This document shows, in pieces, positions 14,399 through 20,674 of a stretch of 20,674 nt of DNA. The notes beneath the pieces were generated by a model. It saw only the letters and a list, made by a program, of their open reading frames with translations. It was not told where the DNA came from and did not search any database. Every line of letters starts with the position of its first letter. Within the stretch, counting starts at the first letter, position 1. The DNA comes from Gammaproteobacteria bacterium (GTDB taxonomy: Bacteria; Pseudomonadota; Gammaproteobacteria; Methylococcales; Methylomonadaceae): the NCBI GenBank assembly GCA_024511045.1, contig JANEMG010000004.1:1-20674 (forward strand). The letters run 5' to 3'. The translations under genes were made by a program, and so were the position numbers.

Positions 14399-14481
14399 TG
14401 TCATTTCAACCAACGGGAGAAATCTTGAAGGTCCCGGTATCGCGCATGACTTTCAAGATCCCTTCTGTTGTCGGGATGACA
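14399..14481. repeat. Inverted pair of REP-like units (BIME-like)
   Basis: Unit B (14399-14430, TGTCATTTCAACCAACGGGA then GAAATCTTGAAG) and unit C (14452-14481, TTCAAGATCCC to GGGATGACA) face each other: the ends TGTCAT/ATGACA and the internal ATCTTGAA/TTCAAGAT are inverted copies. The 83-bp block is a head-to-head repeat pair able to form a cruciform. No RAYT transposase lies in the window. Confidence 0.6.
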
Positions 14482-14634
14482 TGCATTATGCGCTGTCTGC
14501 ATGGCTGAGAGTCATGGGTAATCAGGTAGAAGTGTGGAAATACAACGGGCGCAGCGGTTTTTTGAAATATTCTTACGTGATCTCTGTGTTGCAAAACAGC
14601 CTTCCGATCAGCAGGATGAATAATTCACGCGCAT

Positions 14635-14659
14635 AAAAAAGCCCGCTGAAAGCGGGCTT
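14635..14659 (-). terminator. Strong intrinsic terminator (minus-strand orientation)
   Basis: AAGCCCGCT (14639-14647), loop GAA, AGCGGGCTT (14651-14659): a perfect 9-bp stem. On the minus strand it is followed by six T (14640-14635), the classic form. It lies 32 bases after the stop of the 31-codon minus-strand ORF. On the plus strand the tail is only moderately T-rich, so it may be partly bidirectional. Confidence 0.85.
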
Positions 14660-14690
14660 GCGTTTATTTATATTATTATTCTTATCGATT

Positions 14691-14786
14691 TCACGCTTTG
14701 GCCACAAGGGCAGTATTTACAGCATTCTTTGCTTTGTTTTTGTTGTTATCCAAAGCCCTGAAGCTTTGTTTCCTCCTCTTTGACAT
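14691..14786 (-). CDS. Possible 31-residue basic small protein, or small RNA
   Basis: ATG at 14786 to TGA at 14691 encodes MSKRRKQSFRALDNNKNKAK, then NAVNTALVAKA: a highly basic peptide rich in K, R, N and A, with no membrane span. It lies between a good promoter (14853-14825) and a strong terminator (14659-14635), so a discrete transcript of about 185 bases is predicted. Against coding: no Shine-Dalgarno lies at normal spacing (GGAG is 17 bases away), and the start codon is inside a hairpin (TTTGAC-GCAT-GTCAAA, 14794-14779). A GAGGAGG inside the ORF has no start codon at a suitable distance after it. It may therefore be a small RNA instead. The family is not recognised. Confidence 0.4.
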   Translation of the reverse strand: MSKRRKQSFRALDNNKNKAKNAVNTALVAKA

Positions 14787-14824
14787 GCGTCAAATGGTGC
14801 TTACTCCGTTAAGCCGGGAGAAAT

Positions 14825-14853
14825 TCTATACCATTCAAAACGAACATGTCCAA
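14825..14853 (-). promoter_or_regulatory. Sigma-70-type promoter of the small transcription unit
   Basis: On the minus strand TTGGAC (14853-14848), a 17-base spacer, then TATAGA (14830-14825) preceded by TGG, an extended -10. The predicted start is near 14818. The TTTGAC-N4-GTCAAA dyad (14779-14794) about 25 to 40 bases downstream resembles an FNR/DNR-type site in a repressing position, but it may simply be an RNA hairpin. Confidence 0.65.
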
Positions 14854-15005
14854 CAAAAAAAGGCATTTTCCGGAAATTTTTTTGAATTTGTTGAAAAGTC
14901 TTGTAAATACAAAAGACTAGAATTTTCTGGGATGTTTTTGTCAAGCCATTACCCGGCAGTCAATGATGGTATTGCTGGGCCGTTCGAGTAATCTGTCCGT
15001 TGCGG

Positions 15006-16463
15006 CTATTGCTGCTTTTTACGTTCGATTTCTTCGGCGATAAAGAAATTCAGCCGTTCGTCGAGTATGGCGGCCAGATAAAAATTGACGTCACGGGAGT
15101 TTTTCGCCAGTTTTGCCTGGATGATGGCCTGCTGCGGCTGGCCCATGGCATAGTAGTATTCCGCCATGTAACGGTGTGATTCGGCTTGCTGGTCCAATGC
15201 GCCATAGGCTTCGGCCAGCAGGCGGTAGATGACCGGGTTGCGGTTTTTGGTGTGCGCCAACGGCAGCAGGATCTCTCTGGCCTGTTCCGCCCGACCGGAT
15301 TTCAGCAGTGCCGAAATATATTCCAGTTCGATTCCCTTGTTGTCGGGATGGCGCCGCCGCGCCTGGTGATACAGCCGCAGTGCCTGCTGGTAGTCACGGG
15401 TTTCGAAAGCGATGCGGGCAAGGGCGGTCAGGTAGTGCGACTGATCTGGAAAGGCCTTGTGCAGTGCGCTGAATATCTGCCTGGCGGCATCGAATTGCTG
15501 GTTTTGCGCATGGATCAGGCCGAGGCCGTAGCGGGCGGCGGCGCGCTGTTCGGCGGTGCCCTGTTTTTCCAGGGAATGGAAATAATTGCGCAGATCCTTG
15601 AGATTGTTCGTGGTCATTACCAGCAGTTTGGCTTTGATCAGCCGGTAGGCCTGGGAATCGGGATACTGCTTGTAGGGATAGGTTTCGGCGCGGCCGCGGG
15701 TGTCGGCGATGCGCGATACGGTGACCGGATGGGTGCGAAGAAATTCGGGAACGCCCCTGCCGTAATAGCGGCTGGATTGCTGCAGGCGTTCAAAGAAAGT
15801 CGGCATACTGCGGGGGTCGTAGTGTGCCTGCACCAGGGTCTGCATGTCGACCCGGTCGGCCTCCTGTTCGTTGCTGCGTGTGAAGTTGATGCGCTGCTGC
15901 AGGCTGCCTGCCTGGATGGCCATTAGCGCCGCCTGGCCCAGTTGCGGCGACTGGGTGCCAATCAGAATCGCTGCCAGCATCGCTGCGGCAGTGGGCAGGG
16001 ACATGCGGCTGGCACTCTCGAAGGCACGATACAAATGGCGCTGCGTCACGTGGGCAATTTCGTGAGCCATTACCGACGCGAGTTCGCTTTCCGATTCGGT
16101 ATTCAGGATCAGGCCGGAATTGATGCCGATATAACCGCCCGGACCGGCAAAGGCGTTGATGGCCTGGTCCAGCACGACGAAGAAATAAAAGGAGCTGCCC
16201 GGGGCGTCGCTGTTTGCCGCCAGACGCTGGCCGATGGATTGTATGTAATCGTGGACTTCACTGTCCTGGTTGATGCGCAATTGTCCCTGCAGACTGCGGT
16301 AAAAGGCAGCCCCGAGTTCCTGCTCCTCGATCGGTGTGATCAGTGAGCCGGATGAATCGCCCATGTCGGGCAGGAGTATTTTGTCGGTTTCCCCGGCCTG
16401 CTGCTGGCCGGGCAGCAGGCAGAGCAGCAGGAGGGCAGTGGACAGGTGTCTGGTGGATGGCAT
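15006..16463 (-). CDS. bepA: Periplasmic M48 metalloprotease/chaperone BepA
   Basis: A 485-residue periplasmic zinc protease with C-terminal TPR repeats. In E. coli BepA assists LptD assembly and degrades stalled outer-membrane proteins. The signal peptide covers about 1-23 (STALLLLCLLPGQQQAG). The zinc site is H134-E135-x2-H138 (MAHEIAHVTQRH) with E201 (NEQEADR); H245 in the FLRTHP segment corresponds to the switch histidine H246 of E. coli BepA. TPR helices run from about 300 to 470. No neighbour shares its pathway. The ATG has no Shine-Dalgarno, but TATAAT lies only seven bases upstream, so the mRNA may be leaderless. The C-terminus (EEIERKKQQ) is followed by an AGTC/GACT hairpin with TTTT at about 14917-14892 that may end transcription. 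Confidence 0.92.
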   Translation of the reverse strand: MPSTRHLSTALLLLCLLPGQQQAGETDKILLPDMGDSSGSLITPIEEQELGAAFYRSLQGQLRINQDSEVHDYIQSIGQRLAANSDAPGSSFYFFVVLDQAINAFAGPGGYIGINSGLILNTESESELASVMAHEIAHVTQRHLYRAFESASRMSLPTAAAMLAAILIGTQSPQLGQAALMAIQAGSLQQRINFTRSNEQEADRVDMQTLVQAHYDPRSMPTFFERLQQSSRYYGRGVPEFLRTHPVTVSRIADTRGRAETYPYKQYPDSQAYRLIKAKLLVMTTNNLKDLRNYFHSLEKQGTAEQRAAARYGLGLIHAQNQQFDAARQIFSALHKAFPDQSHYLTALARIAFETRDYQQALRLYHQARRRHPDNKGIELEYISALLKSGRAEQAREILLPLAHTKNRNPVIYRLLAEAYGALDQQAESHRYMAEYYYAMGQPQQAIIQAKLAKNSRDVNFYLAAILDERLNFFIAEEIERKKQQ

Positions 16464-16470
16464 ATCGGCA

Positions 16471-16476
16471 ATTATA
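16471..16476 (-). promoter_or_regulatory. -10 element at the bepA start (leaderless arrangement)
   Basis: TATAAT on the minus strand ends at 16471 and the bepA ATG begins at 16463, so transcription from it would start at about 16464, one base before the start codon. No good -35 is at 16-18 bases. Promoter use is inferred. Confidence 0.45.
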
Positions 16477-16523
16477 GACAGAGGTTCGATGAAATAGTTC
16501 CCTGGCTTCGGACGGACAAGGGT

Positions 16524-16538
16524 GCCTGCAGTGCAGGC
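16524..16538. promoter_or_regulatory. 15-bp perfect palindrome upstream of bepA
   Basis: GCCTGCAGTGCAGGC has seven-base arms around a single G. No T run follows on either strand, so it is more likely a protein-binding dyad than a terminator. It lies 48 bases upstream of the putative -10. The binding factor is unknown. Confidence 0.4.
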
Positions 16539-16773
16539 TCTGTTATCCCTTGAGGCGGCAGTGTGTTTATCGGTGATGCTGCCTTGTCACAATGGAAAAA
16601 CAGTATTTTCGTGGGTTGCGCACTGTATACCCTGTATTGAATTGTTCGACAAAGTCAGGAGAGATTGAATGTTCGAGCGCACAAATACGTCTCCATGCGA
16701 AACAGCTGCTGCACTCGTCCCTTTGTATCCTCGCCCAGGATTTCAGGCATTGCTTCGCCCGGCAACGATGACT

Positions 16774-19700
16774 TCATGGCCGGCGTTTGTTCCGGTGCTG
16801 CTGCAGCAGTACGGTGTAAGCCGCGTCATGCAGCGGTCGGCTGAACAGATAACCCTGAAAGGCGTTGCAGCCCTTTGTCTTGAGAAACTGCAGCTGTTCC
16901 TCGGTTTCCACGCCTTCGGCGATGAGCCGCAGGCGCAGATGCCGTGCCATGGCAATGATGGTTTCGATGATCACGCGATCGTTGCCGTCGCTGCCGAGGT
17001 CATCGACGAAGGCTTTGTCGATTTTCAATTCGCTCAGGGGCAGGCGTTTCAGATAGGCCAGTGAAGAATAGCCGGTGCCAAAATCATCGACGGAAAAACT
17101 GATCCCCAGCCGGTGCAGTTGCTGCATTTTCTCGACGGCATGCGGCAGATTTTCCAGAAACAGGCTTTCGGTGACTTCGAAGACCAGGTAGTCAGGGTCG
17201 AACTGGGTATCGGACAGTATATTGGCAACCTTGTCGACGAATGCGGAATCCTGGAATTGCGGCGGGCTGACATTGATGGACAGGTGCTGTCCGGACAGCA
17301 GCCCTTGCTGCTGCCAGTGTTTTGCATGGGTGCAGGCGGTTTTCAGCACCCATTCACCCAATTCCACGATCAGCCCCGATTCTTCGGCAATGGGGATGAA
17401 ATCGGTCGGCGGGATCATGCCTTGCACGGGATGCAGCCAGCGCAGCAGCGCCTCGGTTCCGCTGATGCTGCCGTCTGCATCGAATTGCGGCTGAAAGTAA
17501 AGCTGCAAGTTGTCTCTGGCAATGGTCTGGCGCAGGTCTTTTTCCATTTTCAGGCGTCTGTCGGCGGTTTCCTGCATTTCCGCGCATTTGTTGCGGCCGG
17601 TTTTTTTCGCCCGGTACAGGGCCGTGTCGGCCTGCTTGAAGAGCGTCTTAACATCCTGGCCGGGTTGCGGGAACAGGGTGATGCCGATGCTGGCGCTGCA
17701 ATGGTAGTCCTGACCTCTGATGCGATAGGGTTTGCGCAGCACGACCTGGATTTTTTCGGTGACTTTTCTTGCCGCCACGGCAGCCTGATCCAGGGAATCA
17801 CTGATATTGCCGAGCAGGACGATGAATTCATCGCCGCCCAGTCGGGCTGCCGTATCTTCCTCGCGTAATTGCCTGGCAAGACGCCGGGCGATCTGGATCA
17901 ACAATTCATCACCGGCATCATGACCAAGGGAATCATTGAGGTTTTTGAAGTGGTCCAGGTCGATGAACAACAGGGCGCCGAAGTTATTGTGCCGTTTTGC
18001 CGCTGAAAACTCATGGCCCAGACGGTCCTCGAGCATGCGCCGGTTGGGCAGGTTGGTCAGTGGGTCGAAAAAAGCCAGGTGGGCGATTTCCTGTTCCGCC
18101 TGCTTGCGCTCATTGATGCCCACACCTGCACCACGGATTTTGACGACCTGACCGGTATCGTCGCACAGCACGATGCCGCGCACTTCTTCCCAATACACAT
18201 CGCCTGTGGGGGTCAGGTTGCGGTGTATGCAGCTGAAGATGCTCTTTTTTTTGATGGCGTTCAGAAGTATTTTTTTAGATGACGGAATGTCGTCCGGGTG
18301 CATGAACTCGAAGGGATTGTGGCCGAGCAGTTGCTCCGCTGGAAACCCCTTTACCTGCAGGCATTTGTCGGTGACGTAGGTATAGTGGAAATTGCTGTCC
18401 ACTTCCCAGATGTAGCCGCCGGTCGCTTCGTTGACATGGCGAAACCTTTCCTCGCTTTCCCGCAATGCCGCCTGAATGGCGTATTGATCGCTGATGTCCT
18501 GAAAAACCAGAATGACGCCGATGATCCGGCCATTCTTGTCCCGGATCGGTGCCGCGCTGTCGGCGATCTGGAATTCCGTGCCGGTTCGGGAAATCAATGT
18601 GGTATCGTTGGCCAGGCCGACGATGTCGCCATGCTGTAGTATGGCCGTGACGGGATTGGCGGTGGGGGCGCGGGTCCTGGCATCGATGATGTGAAAAACC
18701 GTGTCCAGCGGTTGTCCGGTCGCCGCTTTTTCATTCCAGCCGGTCAGGTACTCGGCGACCGGATTCATTTGCTGGATCAGGCCATGGATGTCGGTGCTGA
18801 TCACGGCATCGCCAATGGAGTGCAGCGTCACCGCCAGTTTTTCCTCGCGCTCCAGCAAGGCCCGCTCCGCTTTCTGGCGCAGTAGGTCCAGCTGCAGTTT
18901 GTCCAGGGTGAAGGAGATGTCGTTGGCCATTTCCTGCAGCAGTTCGACGACCTCCGCAGTGAAAAAATCCTTTTGCCCGGCGTAGATGTTCAGAGCGCCA
19001 AGAACCTGGCCGAAGCGACTGATGGGGAAAGCCGCGCTGGCTTCGATGCCGGCCTGTCGGGCTTCCTTCTGCCAGGGCGTGGTTTCACCCCGGGCAAAGA
19101 AGTCATTGACGATCACCGCCTTGTTCCGATTGATTGCGCTGCCGGTAGGGCCCAGCCCCTCCGGGCTGTAGGCATCCGCCGAGACGCGGACATGACCCAG
19201 GTAGGTGATGGCGCTGCCGGCTTTTGCCCTGATCTTCACCTGCTTGTCTGTGGCATCCACAACCCCGATCCAGGCCAGCACGAAACCTCCGTGGTTGACC
19301 ACGATATCGCAGCTCTCCTGATACAACTGCTGTTCATTTTCGACCCTGACCAGCATTTGATTCATTTCGCTGAGCGTGCGGTAGAGATTTTTCTGGGTGA
19401 GCAACTGCCGGTGATTTTCCGACAGCTGCCGGGTCAGGCGACTGAAACTCTGTTCCAGCACGGCCAGTTCGCCATTACCCTGAAATGTCGGCAGGACCGG
19501 TTCGCTGTCCAGGGAGTAGCGCTGCATGGCGGCGGCCAATTGCGCGATGGGCGTGGAGACGTACCGGTTCAGCAAAAAAATCAGCGCCAGCATGACGACA
19601 ACACCCGCCGCCCAGAGCAGCCCGCTTTCCATGACCAGTGCAGACCAGATTTGCGCCAGCGGCCTGCTCATGTCGTAGTCCAGAACGATGGCGCCAAGGC

Positions 19701-20169
19701 GATGGCTGCGTAGACTTTCCCGGCCGCCCGGGAAGCGCACCGGGAAATAGGCGGAAATGGCCTGCTCCTGCCGGGAAAAATGGATCAACGGCTGCTGCAT
19801 GGTCAGCGCCTGCTGCAAGGCCTCCTGACTGAAACGGGGCATGACCTGCTGCCCCGGCTGCCGTTTCCAGGCATAACGGGTCGCAGCCAGAACGGTTCCC
19901 CGAGGATCGAGCAGAGCCACTGACCTGATTTCCACAGCGATGCCCAGGGCGCTGATTTCCCGTTCGATTCTGTGCCGGTCGTCATGGCGCAAGGCCTCTT
20001 CGACGGATCGCTGCAGGCTTATCATCGTCTGCCGGACGGCGGTGCTGTGCGCATGCAGCAGATTGTCGTAGCGCAGATGATATTGATAGAACAACGCAAA
20101 ACCGGTCAGAAGCGTGAACAGCAGCAGGATCACTGCGGGAATCCAGATGCGCAGGCGAAAGCTGTGCAT
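16774..20169 (-). CDS. Membrane sensor GGDEF-EAL c-di-GMP signalling protein (HAMP-GAF-PAS-PAS-GGDEF-EAL)
   Basis: A 1,131-residue inner-membrane protein predicted both to make and to break cyclic di-GMP. Order: TM1 (about 9-29), a periplasmic sensor of about 150 residues (30-180), TM2 (183-203), HAMP (about 204-255), GAF (about 275-425), PAS (about 440-565), PAS (about 572-690), GGDEF (about 695-865), EAL (about 880-1125). The cyclase motif GGDEF is intact (778-782), as is the inhibitory I-site R769-E-E-D772 five residues before it. The EAL motif is intact (EALLRW, 906-911), as are DDFGTGYSS (1028-1036) and AEGVETEEQ, so phosphodiesterase activity is plausible. The ATG overlaps the stop of an upstream periplasmic binding-protein gene by one base (TGATG), suggesting that protein is its ligand partner. 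Which activity dominates cannot be told. Confidence 0.95.
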   Translation of the reverse strand: MHSFRLRIWIPAVILLLFTLLTGFALFYQYHLRYDNLLHAHSTAVRQTMISLQRSVEEALRHDDRHRIEREISALGIAVEIRSVALLDPRGTVLAATRYAWKRQPGQQVMPRFSQEALQQALTMQQPLIHFSRQEQAISAYFPVRFPGGRESLRSHRLGAIVLDYDMSRPLAQIWSALVMESGLLWAAGVVVMLALIFLLNRYVSTPIAQLAAAMQRYSLDSEPVLPTFQGNGELAVLEQSFSRLTRQLSENHRQLLTQKNLYRTLSEMNQMLVRVENEQQLYQESCDIVVNHGGFVLAWIGVVDATDKQVKIRAKAGSAITYLGHVRVSADAYSPEGLGPTGSAINRNKAVIVNDFFARGETTPWQKEARQAGIEASAAFPISRFGQVLGALNIYAGQKDFFTAEVVELLQEMANDISFTLDKLQLDLLRQKAERALLEREEKLAVTLHSIGDAVISTDIHGLIQQMNPVAEYLTGWNEKAATGQPLDTVFHIIDARTRAPTANPVTAILQHGDIVGLANDTTLISRTGTEFQIADSAAPIRDKNGRIIGVILVFQDISDQYAIQAALRESEERFRHVNEATGGYIWEVDSNFHYTYVTDKCLQVKGFPAEQLLGHNPFEFMHPDDIPSSKKILLNAIKKKSIFSCIHRNLTPTGDVYWEEVRGIVLCDDTGQVVKIRGAGVGINERKQAEQEIAHLAFFDPLTNLPNRRMLEDRLGHEFSAAKRHNNFGALLFIDLDHFKNLNDSLGHDAGDELLIQIARRLARQLREEDTAARLGGDEFIVLLGNISDSLDQAAVAARKVTEKIQVVLRKPYRIRGQDYHCSASIGITLFPQPGQDVKTLFKQADTALYRAKKTGRNKCAEMQETADRRLKMEKDLRQTIARDNLQLYFQPQFDADGSISGTEALLRWLHPVQGMIPPTDFIPIAEESGLIVELGEWVLKTACTHAKHWQQQGLLSGQHLSINVSPPQFQDSAFVDKVANILSDTQFDPDYLVFEVTESLFLENLPHAVEKMQQLHRLGISFSVDDFGTGYSSLAYLKRLPLSELKIDKAFVDDLGSDGNDRVIIETIIAMARHLRLRLIAEGVETEEQLQFLKTKGCNAFQGYLFSRPLHDAAYTVLLQQHRNKRRP

Positions 20170-20674
20170 CAGCGCAGGGCAGGCAGCAGACTGCCATCGA
20201 TGAATTGTGAAGTATCGACCGGCCGGGACAGCAAATGCCTGCTGTGCATCAGTTGCGCGAGTTCTCCGGCGGTTTTTTGCAGTTCAGGGTCACGCTGCGC
20301 CAACAGACGATGGTTTTCCGCCAGGTCGGGGAGCCGTAGTCCCTGATAGTGTTTCCAGACTTCAGCCGGCGGCACTGCGAGGCGGGGTGCAAGCAGTCGA
20401 CTGGCGGTGTCCGGATGTTGCTGCCGATATTCCAGCGCCATGAAATAGGCTGACAGCAGCGTCTTCAGGGATTCTTTCTGATTGTCCAGCACCGTTTTGC
20501 GGGTCACCAGTACATCGACGATACGGCCTGGAATCTGGCTGCTGTCGAAGATTTTGTTCGCTCCCAGGGCAAGCAATTTGCCGATCAGCGGCGCGAAGGT
20601 GACGATGGCATCGACTTTTCCGCTGCGGTAGGCTGCGAGATGTTCGTCGACGGTTACCGGCAGCAGGGTGAAAT
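20169..20674 (-). CDS. ABC-type periplasmic substrate-binding protein (NitT/TauT, NMT1-like), 5' end outside window
   Basis: The C-terminal 168 or so residues of a periplasmic binding protein; the frame remains open to the end of the window and the N-terminus with its signal peptide is missing. The visible sequence YRSGKVDAIVTFAPLIGKLL, then IPGRIVDVLVTRKTVLD and LSAYFMALEYRQQHPDTAS, follows the second lobe of NMT1/SsuA/TauA-type proteins that bind sulfonates, nitrate or thiamine precursors. The TTG at 20576 is internal, not a start. No permease or ATPase gene follows: the stop overlaps the start of a GGDEF-EAL sensor gene. This suggests a sensory, not transport, role: the protein would present a ligand to the sensor's periplasmic domain. 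Ligand unknown. Confidence 0.82.
   Translation of the reverse strand, partial: FTLLPVTVDEHLAAYRSGKVDAIVTFAPLIGKLLALGANKIFDSSQIPGRIVDVLVTRKTVLDNQKESLKTLLSAYFMALEYRQQHPDTASRLLAPRLAVPPAEVWKHYQGLRLPDLAENHRLLAQRDPELQKTAGELAQLMHSRHLLSRPVDTSQFIDGSLLPALR

Larger units (their letters stand above)
14047..15005. other. 959-bp gap rich in repeats and one small transcription unit
   Basis: No conventional gene. In order: stem-loop region (14090-14149), MITE-like element with flanking duplication (14150-14298), REP-like units (14319-14347, 14399-14481), an unremarkable stretch (14482-14630), terminator (14635-14659), small minus-strand ORF (14691-14786) and its promoter (14825-14853). From about 14660 to 14940 the sequence is clearly more AT-rich than the genes around it. 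A second promoter-like pair on the minus strand, TTGACA (14944-14939) and TCTAGT (14921-14916) with 17 bases between, lies upstream of the small unit. Confidence 0.6.
16464..16773. other. 310-bp gap between the GGDEF-EAL gene and bepA
   Basis: It holds the bepA -10 and a perfect palindrome GCCTGCA-G-TGCAGGC (16524-16538) about 50 bases upstream of it, placed where an operator could act. No intrinsic terminator for the GGDEF-EAL gene is evident. A plus-strand ATG at 16669 with AGGAGA before it opens a frame antisense to the GGDEF-EAL 3' end; I do not call it a gene. Confidence 0.5.

Noticed and set aside
14698..14991. Plus-strand frame of 97 codons from a TTG at 14698 with a hydrophobic beginning
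   Set aside because: No ribosome site. The hydrophobic part is the complement of the lysine-rich small ORF, and the promoter and terminator in this stretch point to the minus strand.
16524..16538. Palindrome near bepA as terminator of the GGDEF-EAL gene
   Set aside because: No T run follows on the minus strand, and it lies about 240 bases beyond the stop.
16669..17064. Plus-strand frame beginning ATG at 16669 with AGGAGA upstream
   Set aside because: Most of it is antisense to the conserved EAL domain, and the composition looks like a shadow. The good Shine-Dalgarno is the only support.

Overview
The window looks like a chromosomal segment of a gammaproteobacterium with moderately high GC. 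The support is the sdhCDAB order with SdhE, GltBD of proteobacterial type, a BepA-type M48 protease whose zinc ligands fall at almost the same residue numbers as in E. coli, and intergenic REP-like palindromes common in gammaproteobacteria. I cannot name a genus. A sulfur-oxidising or Chromatiales-like relative is only a guess.

Layout. Bases 1-3081 (+) hold the 3' part of gltB and all of gltD (glutamate synthase). A REP-rich convergent gap (3082-3345) separates them from a minus-strand succinate dehydrogenase operon, read from 7307 down to 3346: sdhAF4 (DUF1674), sdhC, sdhD, sdhA, sdhB, sdhE. The operon therefore has an assembly factor at each end. A perfect extended -10 promoter precedes it. 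The 128-bp sdhD-sdhA spacer contains nested inverted repeats whose outer arm abuts the sdhA start codon.

Bases 10198-7453 (-) form a tight four-gene unit: a GDT1/UPF0016 cation transporter, a stand-alone acyl carrier protein, a condensation-domain-like acyltransferase, and a PsiE-family membrane protein. The last three are joined by ATGA and TGATG overlaps. I do not recognise this ACP/condensation/PsiE set as a described pathway, and it is the main candidate for an uncharacterised system. A ZIP metal transporter (11263-10319, -) lies just upstream and is divergent from a TonB-dependent receptor (11716-14046, +). Their shared 452-bp region holds a promoter and several inverted repeats.

Bases 14047-15005 contain no conventional gene but much structure: a post-receptor hairpin, a 133-bp MITE-like element with terminal inverted repeats and a perfect 8-bp target duplication, three REP-like units, and a small minus-strand transcription unit (promoter, 31-codon ORF, strong terminator). 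Then come bepA (minus, possibly leaderless) and a large membrane GGDEF-EAL protein. The latter is translationally coupled to a periplasmic substrate-binding protein that runs off the end of the window, which suggests ligand-controlled c-di-GMP signalling.

All calls come from reading the sequence. No database search was possible.
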